Origin: Leptidea sinapis
Taxonomy: Eukaryota; Arthropoda; Insecta; Lepidoptera; Pieridae
Assembly: GCF_905404315.1 (NCBI RefSeq)
Contig: NC_066270.1
Coordinates: forward strand, 12,666,001 to 12,730,000
Length of the DNA: 64,000 nt
Direction: 5' to 3'
The translations under genes and the position numbers were made by a program. Shown here piece by piece: positions 38,801-53,800 of the stretch (the first letter of the stretch is position 1; the number at the start of each line of letters is the position of its first letter). The notes beneath the pieces are model-generated. The model worked only from the letters and a program-made list of their open reading frames with translations. It did no database searches and was not told where the DNA came from.

Positions 38801-41800
38801 ATTGTGAAACAGACACTGACTTATATTGACAGTCACACTACTATACAAAGTTGTTGTTATAACATAAAGTGGACACCTGTACTTATAAGATCTAAATTAT
38901 TTTAAGATAATATAAGCGCAGCTTGTACTTAAACTTCTATATCCAATAATCTACATGTTCCGTAAGCATTTAAACAACACCCTCCAGAATCACTCGCGAC
39001 GAGCTTCAAACAACGTGTTGAACAGTAAATTATACAGATTATGTGCATTTAAAGTACTTCAAAGTTGAGTCGGCTGTGTTGACTTTGAGAGATATATTCA
39101 AGTCTCCTGCAATGTAGTTGTGATTATATTTATATTAAGCGAGTGAACGCCCTCAGAATCGCCTACGGAGATTTTGTTTACGTTGCATCTGATAATTGAA
39201 TTGAATTTTGTATACAACTTTCTAGATACTAACACATAACCCTACATTATTTTAAAAATATAATGATGATTAATATTTGTCAGTGTAAATCCCATAAAAA
39301 TGTGTCTAGCCGTAGATTTGTTTTTCAAAACTATATTTAACAAAAATTTCAGCTGATTCGGCTGAAAAGCACTTACACACATTTAAAATTAAAATATTAT
39401 TTATCCGTCAACTGATTGTAATTTAACAAACATAAAAAACAAAGGGGTGATTGCTACGTTCATCGTTGAAAACCGCATTCAATTTATTCATCGTTTAAGC
39501 TTTACAATAAAAACAAAAAAAATTACAGATAAACAGATAAAAATCTAAGAACTTGTTTTTGATTTCATTTAAATTTACGCCACACTCCAAAGACTATTAA
39601 TATAAAAAAGTAATGCACAGGCACAGCGACCACGTGCCACGTTTGCAATTGGTTTCCAAGTCCATAATATTAAGTTGAATATATGAGAAGTAAATTAACA
39701 ACTGCAGGCACAAATTTCAATTGGTTCCATATATAAATCCATTTCTTCCGTTTCTTTTTATATCCCACAAAGATCCGCAATATCAGAGGTCTAAAGATTA
39801 ATTGCCGACCGACGGTCGATGATATGACTCAGGTCATTTCCTGAGTTACATTAGGTCGGGAGCAGCCCGCAGATGATTTCATAAAATGTCTGTGCGAAGC
39901 AAGCAAGTAATAAATTATAGAATTTGAAACGTTTTCCTGAAACCGTACCATTTTTTAATGAATGTATAAAAAAATATATATATTTATCAACATATATTAC
40001 TGACCTTATTTATAAAACTTGTACTGCTAATTAGTAAGAGAATTTTACCAAGCCACAGCATTACGTAACCGAAGAAAAATAAATACATCATAATGTGCTG
40101 AACAAGTTAAGCTTTTGTGAAGGTCAAACCCAAGGACCAATTATTATATAAAACGGCAATAGCCTTCACATTATGAAAAAGTACTTCCAGTAGTTACAAG
40201 GCGGAATTTCAATAAATATAACTTTTTAAGTGTCATCAAAAGATTTTTTTAATTTTAAGTGATAGATAACTTTTTCTTTATTTATCCCTCTAAGATCTCT
40301 ACGTGATAACAATTATTTTACTATGCAACTACTTTCTTATATGGATTGAGTATCCAAAATAAAATAAGCATGTGTTATCAGCAAATATGGATACCTCTCC
40401 GGTCAATCCCCGATATCATTTATGTGGATCAAAAATAGTAAAGGTCCTAGGATGGCCCCTTGAGGTACTCCACAAATAATGTCACATGGTATGCTCTTAA
40501 TTTTTTTGATCTTTACAATTTACTGTAGTTTTGTTAAGAATTTTCAAAGCTGATCCAGATATACTGATATTTTGTAACTTATTTAGCAAGTTAGTAAGTG
40601 AAATGATATGAATATACCTACAGCTATCTTTTTGGAATCAGATCAATTGATTTGGCATAAAATCCATATAGGTCTTTAAATATTTATACATAAAAATTCT
40701 TTTATATATATTATACTTCAGCAAGATGCAATAGCCGGATTTACTAAAGCAAAGATATTTATGACCTTGTAGTAAAAGCATATCCGTTGCTTATAATAAA
40801 TCTTAGTGGCATTAAAGTTTATATTTGTCGCGATAAATTTTACACGATTGTGATTTAGATAATAAAAAGTCATTCAAAGCATTGCATTACATTACATTAG
40901 TGTTTCGTTATGTTTGTATTTTTTTAAATGGATATAAGCGTTTCAATATAGTTCCTTAATTTTAAGTGATATCCCTCACTTTTGGGATTAAGTAATTTAA
41001 TTTGTAGCAAAATGGTTTTTCAGATAAGGACGAGACGAGCAGGACGTTCAGCTGATGGTAATTGATACTCCCTGCCGCAACAATGCAGTGCCGCTCAGAA
41101 TTCTTGAATAATCCAATAAATTTTGAACGGCACTACATCTGCGCTCGTCACCTTGAGGCATAAGATGTTAAGTCTCATTTGCAGGTTATTAATGGGTTTT
41201 GATTTGTTTAATGTATTTCATTCTATTTATGTTGAGATTAGCAATATTTTTAACCGACTTCAAAATGGAGGTGGATTCTCAATTCGTCGGTATGTTTTTG
41301 TCTGTTTGCCTCAGAACTTTTGACTGGGTGAATCGAATTTGATATTTTTAACAATAATCGTAACTTGAATTAGATTAATTAATTAGAATGTCTAATAATA
41401 CCTAATTATTTTATACTTCTTAGTGAATATTACATCTCTTGTTTTGGAATAGTGTGTTTATGTAGGTTCATTTTTGTTATTTTTTTTTAAATAGCAAATG
41501 TTACGTTTGGTTTGTGCAATGTAAGACAAAAGTATTTTGCGTATAAATGTGTAAGCTTCGCGTTAATCAAAGAATATATTACGAAAGCCAAGTGTCTGCC
41601 ACTGTTGAGCACTTTGCTGTTTATCTGGGGTACTACCTCATGATGAACCCACTCAGTAAATCCATGAATGATAATAAAATCGAAGTTGAATTTAACTAAC
41701 CCACCATTTAAAACACAACAATAAAACTATCCCCATCCTTATATGAGCTATGTAGCGTTTAAATTTCGAATTTACTTGAGGAATATTTTACTAAATTTAA

Positions 41801-44800
41801 AACCACAACATAAACACGCCTGACTAACCTTCTTAATTGTAATCTTCTTCTCTCAGGTTGCTTGGCTTCGTGTTGACACGCAGACAATCCTGACAATCCA
41901 CACACACGTGATATCAAGGAGTAGAAGAGTGGGAGTTACTCACAGTGATCATAGAACTTGGTTCCTGCACATCAGGGAGCTCCGGGAGACAGACCGAGGA
42001 TGGTACATGTGTCAGATCAATACCGACCCGATGAAGAGTCAGCTTGGTTATTTAGATATTGTTGGTAAGCATACATTATGTCTTATTACATAGCATGTTG
42101 TTAGAAGACTTTATTTATTAGTAGAACCACAGAGTAGGGATGGATACTTATGTAATGTAGAACTGACAATACGAGGTACGCCAGTGGCCCGTTTCTACGT
42201 CATCACACGTTTTTATGTCATAAAATAGCGGTACACCAGCTGCACTAATATGTTCTGGTCTGAATTTGTTTACGTGATATATTTTTGTGGATAATTATTG
42301 CTCGAACACATACTCGTGAACGCTGGAGTGCCCCAAGGCTGTGTGCTATCTCCCACACTGTTTATTCTATATATCACTAATTTGTTGGACATCTCTAACA
42401 TACATTGCTATGCAGAAGAGAGAACTGGTAATGCCGTATACACGGGCCATGCAGGTATCTCTCGGGAAATCGCATACCAGTGCCGGCAGAAAGTTTTGCC
42501 TCAAGTCCTCTCCTCGCGAATGGGGAATGGGGTACATTGAACCTTGTCTAATTAAATCTCCAGAAGACTCAAGTTTGCACGTTTACTACCTAAAAAAACC
42601 CACTTTGTCGTATCACCGCTCTTCGAGAACACCTCCCTGAAAGCCTCACCTAGTATCGAGAAACTGGGTCTCGAAATCTCGAGAGATTGCCAGTTCCACG
42701 GTCACCTGGAGAGCAAATTGGCTTCGAAGAAGCTGGGCGTCATAAAAAGAGCATGGCAATACTTCAAACCGCGTTCATTGTATGTCTTCTACCGCATTTA
42801 TCACGTGTTCCGAAGAGCTGTTTCACCTGATTCATGCCGGCGAATTCCACTTTCGCACAACACTCCACAAATTAGGATATCCTTAGGATTTATTTATATA
42901 TTATAAGGATTTATTATACATAATTAGGATTTGTGGCGGTCCTCTATAGTGCGGTTTTCAAGGAACTTTGTTCAACGTACTACAGAGCTGTGGAATGAGC
43001 TCCTTGTGCGGTGTTTCCGGAGGGACGATACAAAATGTGCGCACACCTTCCTTAAAGGCCGGCAACGCTCCTGTGATTCCTGTTGTGTTACAAGAGAATG
43101 TGGGCGGTGGTGAATGTAGAACAATCTAGTTATCAATAAACATTAGCAAGGGTAAATAAATCTTACATCGCAGCTAGTTATACCGTACTGGACCTTATAG
43201 TGTTAAAGAAAAGTTAGAGATTTCCTTACACTGGTAGCTACATACAATACATTGAATTTTATGAACCTTGCAAAAAAAATATTACGACAATAATGATTTC
43301 TACAAACATTTCATATTGTATACCTAACAAGCTTTCATGGAGAGACTTGAATTGAGAAGAAGCGATAGTAGGATGTAAGTTGGTAGTAGGATGAAGACAG
43401 CACTGTTGGAAATGATTCGGGAACCATATTTTTTTTTGAGTTTCAATCTCAATTTATTTATAAAGTCATTATTAAATTACAAGATAAGAATAATAATACA
43501 AGTCTTACTTAAAAGCTAGTTAACACTGTGCCTGAACTAGGTAAACTTGTGTTTCAGGTGTAAAGAGCTTATATTAATATTAAAAATAAATAATCACAAA
43601 AAAGAGAAACTTAATAAGGTAAAAAGGTATAAATTAATCTACAGGTTAAGTATATAAGTAAACAATGTCATCAAAGTAGTGACTATTAACTAATACAAAT
43701 AAAATATTTATCGATATTTTATTTGTATTTTTGGCAGAAAACAGTCATGTACAAAAATGTTCTTATTCTAATATTTTAAACATTGCGTTATTTTGTCAGT
43801 TCCGCCAGATATTAGTGATCGTGGAACGAGTACAGACCAAACAGTTAGAGAGGCAGCTTCAGTGAGTCTGACGTGCGCTGCTACTGGATCACCACAACCT
43901 CAGATTACTTGGCGTAGGGAGCACTCTAAAACTATCTCTCTAGCTGATGGTTCACAAGGTAATACAGATGAGACGGGTGGCAGAATTTGTTATTGAACTG
44001 ATAGTTTGAATATCTAACATTACTATCTAAAATTTCTTGTCTATGGGCGGCTCTGTTTCACCTTCCATTAGTTAGTTTCTTATTTGTTTGCCCCATTTCA
44101 TATTTTATATATTAATATTGCTTACTTCTTGCTTTTAGGTATTTATATATTGCGATAGGGCAAAGTACTACCGTTTTCAAATGTAGAGGCCATTGGATTG
44201 AGAATTGAATATTTTGCTTTAATTTGTGAATATTTCTGTTTCTCAAATTTCTAACTTTAACGTTTACACTTTTAAAAAATATGGAACATTAGCCGCAGCT
44301 ATCAAACAATCGAACTGAGGAAAGAGAATGTGTTTGCCATGCGTATATGTAACTCATGCGCTAGTGTGCTACAGTTTCAAACAATATTCCAGTTTATTTA
44401 ATAGTAGAGTTGCATATACAACATGTTTCATTGTGATTTTTATTGCGATTCAGATATCTCTTGTTTGTTTATAATGATAAATTATAATATTATATACTTT
44501 CTATCTCTGTTTACTAATGGCGGACATTGAAGCGTTTGGCTTTCGACGACCGAATGAGTAAAGCGTCTGTCTTGTTTTGAGAGCCCTGTAATATGCTCGT
44601 TCTCAAAATTTTAATTAAACATCAATTATAGCCATAAATTGAAGATTGTTTCTCCGCTGTGCTTAAACTAGATACCGCACTGCCTATGATTAACAGCATC
44701 TTTATTGCGGCAAGTATTAGATGTTTGTGGGCATGTCCTCTTGACACTCAATGGCATCTTTTAAAATTTATAGCATACGCTTCGTGTTATTTTACATTGG

Positions 44801-47800
44801 AATTAATAACAAAATAATTACTGATGATATGTGATTCCAGTGTCTTTCTTATTTCTTGTAGTATTATTTTTACTCAGTTTGACTATGCAACGCAGCACGT
44901 GGCACGTAAACGTCACACAATGTTCGAGACTGGCTCGAGTACGCCCATTTAGGCATAGTAAAAGTTGCCGCACTTTGCGACTACGCCTGCGGTTTATAGT
45001 TGGAGCGCAGCGGAGAACAATTTTATTTTATATTTAAAAAATAAGCGGAAGGTAGTGGTAGTGTCATGAAATCGGAAAGATTTTTTAAGGGCGAAAATAT
45101 TTTTTCAGTCCTGATTATGTGTAAATGAATCTTTATGAAGGTCCGTAGAAATATTTATAAGGGGCAGCTAAAGTGTTTTTATTTTTTATAAGTTTTTATG
45201 AGGAGTTTAATTCAGCAAATTGCCGTTTGGAATATTATATTTATCCTCGTTATCTATACATTTTTGCAATCTCACGGGAAGAGCACTTATGGCTATGCAG
45301 TAGAACTCTTTGGATTTGGACTTCTGTGAAGATAGTCTTGAAAATCGTATATTACGGTAGTCGCTTATGGCCAGTTCTGGCAAATACGACTGATGGCGGG
45401 TTTCTAAATGTGGATACTATAGAGTTAAAGAGTGCTGGTTTTTTAAAAGTATTAGAAAACTACAAAAGCGGCATATTTATCCGCAATGCAATAATTTCTC
45501 AGTATTAGTGCATTGGCGTAAAAGTTGTTACGTTGTTAGCTTCGTAGCGACTGTTATTGTGTTTATGATTGTAGTGACGTCACTGGAGGGTCCTGTATTA
45601 AATATTACAAGGGTGAGCCGCCAGCACGCCGGACCTTATTTATGTATTGCTTCCAACGGAGTACCTCCTACCGTGAGCAAGAGAATAATGCTTACCGTGG
45701 AATGTGAGTTTTACATTCAATTCATCAACCTTTTTATACACTACTTTATTTTAAACTTAGATAAAACTTTAGAGAAAACTAGCAATGTATTTGAAAATTA
45801 TACAAAAATTGTTCAAACAAATAAACAAAAGAGGGGCCCCGTATACTTGATACGCCAGATACGGCAGTAGCTACGGCCCTGGTATTCCTCCTTACATTAA
45901 TAATAATATAAAACGAAATTAATTATTTCTTGACTGCTCAAGGCAAAGACAATATATGTTAATGCATAATACTAATAATATTATATTCATGTTTTATTTG
46001 TTGTGTTAATGATACAATATATTATTTATTCTTATATATACAAGTATCTATTACAAAGGTAAGAGTGTTTTTGTTTGTTTGAACCCATTTGTATCTGGTT
46101 TGACCAATCTGATTTGAATAGTTATTTTTCTATTTTATAGTCAGACGTACGTCAGTTGGAGTTAATGGTTGGTGATACATAAATGCAATGTGATCCAAAA
46201 ATAATAGTTCTTAATATATCTTAATAGTATACAATATCATATGCTATTTCTTATACATTAGCTACAATAGCTATCTTAAAATATATAAATCCAGTGTCCT
46301 GATGTTTGTTCCCATTGGACTCCTAAGCTTATGAACAGATTTAAATAGGTATTTCTTCATGGAGTGAAGTTTAGTCCAACTTGAGAGATAGGCTAGTTTT
46401 AATTTCGATCTGGGACTCATAATTATTTATATTTTTAATATCTCTTTTGTATGGACATATGACAATTCTGTGGTTCTGCTGTGAAACAATTTCATTATAA
46501 CAACAGGGAGTATATTTTACGAAATAATTTCTTGATGTAATGAAAATTGTTGACAAATTCATAAAAAAACAGTATTTTATTTATTATTTACAGAACAGTC
46601 TGTCGGGTCAGCTAGTATTATTAAAAATAAAATATTATTCACGGGTGAAACTGCGGGGCGCCATTAGTTATCAATATAACACCACACTCTTCTTACATAG
46701 CTATCATAAAATATTTCTTTGTATATTACATATAAGTCAGAAGTACGAAATATTTTTGTTTAAGTTCCGCCGGTCATCACAATAAGAAACCAGCTGGTAG
46801 GAGCTGCTCTTGGTACTGACTTGGTGTTGGAATGTGAAACAGAGGCTTTCCCAAAACCTGTCAGCTACTGGAGCCGAGAAGACGGAGAAATAGTCCCTAT
46901 TGGTAAGGTATTAAAAATCTTGATACAAAAATAGTTTTCGATGATATATTTTTTTTGAAATATAAAAATTTGTCAGATAAGGATGTTTCATACATTGAGC
47001 TTTCTTGTGCGGTGTTTCCGGGACGATACGACATGGGCACCTTCAAGTAAAGCGCATACACTTTCCTTAAAGGCCGACTACGCTTCTGTGATTCCTCTGG
47101 TGTTGCTTGCATATATGCGTGATAACTTGTCGTTGCGTAGAGACATCGCTTTATTGTGTGCCCTCTACCGCATTTATCACAGGGAGTATTCCGAAGAGCT
47201 GTTTCACCTGATTCCTGCCGCCGAATTCCACCTTAGGATTCCAAGTTAGGATATCATCCTCACCATCTGGATTCTGTTCTCGACAGTACAGTATTCAAGA
47301 AGCTTTCTTCCACTTACTACTTACTTCCACGTAGTACAAAGCTGTGGTATGAACTTCCTTATGCGGTGTTTTCGGGATGATACGACATGGGTTCCATCAA
47401 AATAAGCGCGTACACCTTCCTAAAAGGCCGGCGACGCTCCTGTGATTCCTCTGGTATTGCAAGAGAATGTGGGTGACGGTGATCACTTAACACCAGGTGA
47501 CCCGTACGCTCGTTAGTGCTCCTTTTGCATAAAAAGAAAGAGAACCCCACAGAGCTATTACTCCTTTTTAAAAAAAAATATGCGCTATTTTTGCCGTTTA
47601 GCAGTAATCTGTAAACATTATTGATTTCAGTCTAAAGGGCGCCGTAGCTAGTGAAATTACTGTGCAAACGTGCGACGAGCGCAATTGTCGGTCAAGTTCG
47701 GTTTTTTCAAGAATCCCGATTGGCACTGCATTGTTATGGGCAGGGCGTATTAATTACCATCAGCTGAACGTCCTGCTCTTCTCGACCCTTATTATCATAA

Positions 47801-50800
47801 AACAAACATGTTCTAATTCAGATTACTTCTCTTATAATACGATACATATAGAACAATGTAGAACCTTGTTTTGTCAACATAAATTACTGACCTACTTATG
47901 ATGTTATCACAGTATTCAGCCGCATACCATAGGAGCGCCGCCGGCCTATAAGGAAGGAGTACGCGCTTGTTATGAAGGTACCCATGTCGTGTCATCCCGA
48001 AAACACCGCACAAGGAAGTTCATTCCACAGCTTTGCAGTACGTGGAAGTAACTAGTAAGTGGAAGAAAGCTCCTTGAATACTGCACTGTGGAGAACCACC
48101 ACACATCTAGATGGTGGTAATGATATCCTAACATGTGGCGTGTCGTGCGAAGGTGGAATCAGGTAAAACAGCTCTTCGGAACACTCCCCATGATAAATGC
48201 GGTAGAGGACACACAATGAAGCGATGTCTCTACGCAACGACAAGTTATCCAGCCGTTCACAGAGCACTGGGTCCCCGAAAATTCAAGCTGCTCTGCGTTG
48301 CTCGCGGTCAAATGGATCAAGCTGATACTGGGGTGCGCCAGACCAGAGATGACAACAGTCTCTGCCGCCGTTGCACATGAGGAATAACACCCTGGCCCAC
48401 ACGGCAAAATAGAAAGCCGACCTCCTGTGCTCTTTTAGCCTCCAACTCGACTCTTGACGACAACGGAAAAACACCGCCTACCATCCCGCGGTTTCAGAGC
48501 TGAACCTGAAGTACAGTTCAAACAGAAAACTGTTAGGCGAGCTCTGTTTTCGTTGGACGTCAGGAAGTCGACCGGGCCGAATGGGTTTCCTTCAATCGCG
48601 CTTAGAACGTGTGCCCCTGAGTTGACGCCTGTGCTAACGCGTTTATTCCGGCACTATTCCTGCCGCCCAATTCACCTTCGCACGGCCATCCACAAATTAG
48701 GATATCGTCCCCACCATCTGGATGTGTGGCGTTCCTCCACAGTTCTGTTTTTAAGGAGCTTTCCGGGACGATACGACATGGGTACCTTCAAAAAAAAGCG
48801 CATACACCTTTCTTAAAGGCCACGTAATCAGTTTACATCAGGTGACCCGTACATAAATCCCATCTCATATTTTCCTACTTTAGGTATGAGACTTGGTACA
48901 GTCCTAAATAAAACAAATAGATACGAAAATATTAATATAGGTTGTCTTTTGAGTTCAATCTAGAATCCTGAGCAGCATTACATTATGTAAGTGTTATCCC
49001 TACCTGTAGCACGAGCTGGAACACTCGAGCGTCATGTCAGTTTTTCTCATTAAAAAAAGTAATATGTGTTAACTTTATAAATTGCTCCCATTCATAAGAT
49101 TATCTTTTTGCAGGAGGAAGCTTAGAGCCACAAAGGATAAGCGGCACTTTTCGTTCTGTGTTAAGATTGCCTCTACGAAGGATCAAAAACTCTGATTACG
49201 GTTCATATAAATGTGTGTCTAAGAACTCTTTGGGAGACACAGAAGGCACGATCAAGCTATACCGTAAGTATTTCAATAGAAATTTTAAGCAATTTTTTTT
49301 TCAAAAACGAAAAATGCCACATAATGTTATTGCCTTTTTCTCTCATAAACATTTGATCTGTTTTTTTAATGTAATTATGAAGTAAGAGTATATTTTTTGA
49401 GATAAATATTCAACTTCTTAATACGGAGCAACATTTAATAAACACAAGGTTTAAGCTAGTTATTGCAGTAAAATAAGAACTTGTAACACCTAATCTGTTT
49501 TTAAAAGAGCAACCTTAGAGTTTCTTGCTCGTTCTTCTCTAAGGAAATCTGCCTTCCAAATGAGCTGTATTAAAAAAAATTACATATTTGATGTGTAATA
49601 TGATTGGCCTATGAAATAAAAAAAATATCATTTGATTTGAATTACCCGTAAATCATAAATGATTAAATTAAAAATTAAAATACACAATTTACCTAAATAA
49701 CTCAATTTTCCAGTTATTACGTCATTAAATTTTTGCAATAATTTTGTTTGAATCTGACTATTATGCCTGTATATGTCATTGTTGTTTGTTGTGAAGGTTA
49801 AAATTTAAAAGGTTAGCTTAAACTTACATACACATTACAATAACAAGGTCGAGCCGTAAATTTGAAAAAAATTTTTACATTTTGGTTTTTGTACATACCG
49901 GTTTTTGTAAGGCCGGGTTTCCACCAAAATGGAGAGGAGATATGTAGCGGGGAGGAGATGTGAGCTGTGAGAGCACAAAATCAGTCATCAGGAAACTACT
50001 ACTAAAGTCGGTTAAACATACGGAAGGAACGCCTTTTGCATTCAAGATCAGTCAATCAAATAAATGACGCTTTCGGGTGTGCGAGACGCGGGGAGAAGGT
50101 GCGGGGAAAGGGTCTACAAACATCTCACATCTCCGCTCTGCTGTGCCGCTTGCTCGCTCGCGGCACAAAATCAAAGAAAATTGAGACATCTCACCTTCTC
50201 TCCGCTTGATCCATTTCCACCGAAGCTCAGCGGGGAGAAGAAGTGGAAATAACGAAATCTGATTGGTTATCAAAACGCATCTCCTCTCCTCTCCGCTTTG
50301 GTGAAAACCGGGCCTAACAACTCAACTCTAGAGCTTAAGACTCATCGTTTTGTTAATATTACAATAAAATTATTTTATATACCTACTACTTCTTCTCTTT
50401 GTTTTGTTAATGCACTTAATCCATAGATTGTATCTTACTGTGTGTGCTGCGATTTTTTTTTCTATTTCTCTTCTATTTCTGTTCGTTTTATATTCTCTAA
50501 TATATATATAATACTTCTTCTTCTTTATTTTATATAATTACTTACCATTTATTTGCCAGCGTTATTATTTCATTATAATTTAATCTGTCAAACTTTGTTA
50601 AAGGCATGTATATAGTTTATAGAATTAATCTGTAGAATAAAAATGCTGTAAAGTTTGCTTTATATAAATAAATAAAAAAATAAAATAAATAAATAAAAAA
50701 TGTATCATTAGCTGTATGTAGGTTTTCCTTTAATAAAAAAATAAAGTAATAAATATATCGTAAATTCTTTGTGTGTTTTACAGCTATGCCACCACCAGCA

Positions 50801-53800
50801 TTGGAAAATAAAAATGGTTTGTAAAAATCTAATTGACTAAGGTACTCATTAAAAATAATGTTTATTGATATATAAGATATACATATATATATAATTCAGC
50901 ATAACCAAACACCACTTATTTACCTCAAAAAGTACAGCGAGTATCAGAAACTTGTGGCAAAATTGTTACATACGAAAAATATGACGAAATAGTATATAGG
51001 GAGATTATAGTGGCGGTAACGCGTCGAATAATAAGTTATAGTTTCTCCTGAGACGTATGAAAGAAACTACGGAATAATTATTCGGACTATGGCTAATATT
51101 ATTACTTTAAAAAAAAAAACAAGTCTCGCAACTCAGGTCTTCTACCGTAAAAAGTTGTGAGAGCCATGTAATACCAAGTCGGTCAATTATCGGTCCTTCT
51201 GTCTTAAGTTATAATGTAATTAGCTAACCTAACAACATGTTATAGTGACCATATCAATATTGAAAAGATTTTATGTTTAAATAAATAGATTAACTTGTCC
51301 ATTATAATATTCAAATTCAGGCTTGTGGTTTTACACACAATGAAGTTATAGGGTCGAAAATCGCCTGAACTGCTTCTAGAAAAGGATAGTATGGCCGTAC
51401 CGTTTTTGCTCAACGTGGCAGAGATTACATAGAATATTAAATAGAACAAGATGGATACTCAAATCAAGAAAGTGAGGCCAAGTAATGGGGAGCCAATTTT
51501 ATCAATAGACCTGTGCAGACGCCTTTGAAAATGATAAAAAGTGAAATAAAATAATAGTAGGATGAAACCTATTGTTAACGGAAGAGAGTATAACAATAAT
51601 GTAAGGAAAAATAAATTACGGGTGATCTGAGTTCGGAAAGTGGAAAAAGGGGGATGCTTTAGGGTAAAAAATGGTTTATCTTGATTTCCGGCAAACTACA
51701 AGTCCTATTTTATATAAAATGTTATATCTTTCTCCATATTACAATGATTTTCATCCTACTATTATTATTTTTTTGGTTTCAAAAATTATCGACCCTGATC
51801 TACATAGGAAGCCAACCGCTTGATAGACCGCCGCTAGCAAACAAGATGTCTGCATCACAATAAACGGAAAACATTATAATACTTCAATTTTATATTAGTT
51901 ATAATTACAATTTGTCTGGAATATAAAATATATTTAACTAAACCAATGACACAGTACAAGTAATAGAACAATAGCGTAACGGTCTCCTTTAAATTATATC
52001 TACGTCTGGGCGGAGCGCTAGGGTTGGTACATACAAGAAGATTGACTACGCGGACGGCGCGGCGTAGCTGATTTAACTCGGACAGCGACCAGTCTCGGCG
52101 GCGCACGGCGTGACACTCAATATTCTCCCACCAGTGGAGCTCCTTTGCACAGGATGCCGGCTAGATTATGGGTACCACAACGGCGCTTATTTCTGCCGTG
52201 AAGCAGTAATGTGTAAACATTACTGTGTTATGCTAGTGAAATTACTGAGAGACTTAACATCACATGTCTCAAGGTGACGAGCGCAATTGTAGTGCCGCTC
52301 AGAATTTTTGGGCTTTTCAAGAATTCTGAGAGGCACTGCATTGTAATGGCAGGGCGTATCAATTACCATCATCTGAACGTCCTGCTCGTCTCGTTCTGTA
52401 TTTTCTTTAAAAAAAAAGTAATTCTTGCCATCCCAAGATTGCTTAGCGGCCATGTTAATCGTATGTATGTGTGCGTGCGTCGAGCGCTCTAGTATGAAGT
52501 TATAGTACTGTCCTATTACTGTATTGTGTTAATGAGTAATTATACTTGTGGGAAAAAGTGCGTACATCTTCCTTAAAGCCCGGCAACGCTAAATTCCTCT
52601 GGTGTTGTAAGAGAATGTTGGTGGCGGTGATCACTTAACACCAGGTGACCCGAACGCTCGTTAGTCCTTTTTCCGTAAAAAACAGTTCTTGTGAAGCACA
52701 CAAAGGATTTCTTATGCCTCAGTCGGATTGTTCAACAACTGCGGCTAGTGCTAACTTGTTCTATTTATTACTCTAAGCATTATTAAGTTCTGTTCAAACT
52801 GAGGCGAATAACGCGCGCGACGCGGGACGCGTTTTAGAGCCATTCGCTCGCTCGCTTAGCCTCTCAAACTGACGCGACTTCACGCGTGTCATTTTTGGTT
52901 CTACAGTGGATAAACATCATGCAGTGTGAGATCAAACAATCCCACCAGGCGTCCCGCTCTTGTTTGGCTTGAATTTGAGCGACTACTCGCGTCAATTTGA
53001 ACACATCCAGACCAGTTAGCGGACACAATCGGCGCGAGCGCCTTCCGTTACTCGTCCCGCGCGTTATTCGCCTCAGTTTGAACAGAGCTTTACTCTATTT
53101 TGGAATATTAATAATAGTTCAATATACATCTATAAAGTTCAACTTACATACTTTGTTTTATTCCAGTAATACAAAGGCTTAACATTATGATCGATAAGGA
53201 ATCTGAGAGCACTCCCTACGGCACTCAGGGTGAGTTTAAATTATTAGAATCTCTCTCGATATTTTCTTTGTACACATTAAAGGGCTAATTAGTTTGAAGC
53301 AGTTCTGATTTTGTAAAGGAAAATATATTTTATATTTTTACCTTTATTAATAAAATGCGAAGATAATAATTATATTTAATAAGCCTGTTATCAGAAACTC
53401 TGCTTCATGTTTTAAAAATAAAAGCTATTATATTTTTATAATGGCTTATAAAATGCTCGCAAAATAGATTTATATATTTACGGTGAACATGGATTAATTA
53501 TCAATATATATATCAATCAATAACTCTTGTTTTTACGTATTAATTTACATTTACTTTTTTTGACTCACTTGTGTATCGGCCGTTTTTTTACTATCTACAG
53601 ATAGAGATAAATTACTACCTTCTACTGTTAGTAATTAGCTGTCAATAATCTGAAGCTGTCACAATATACCGGATAAGTCATTCTTATCGCCTTATATTGG
53701 GACGCGTGAATTGCAATTTCAATACAAACTTCTATCGCTGGTTAGCTATACGTTGTCCCATTGACAGACGGCGTGTACTGATAAGGTGAGTTACCGTGGA

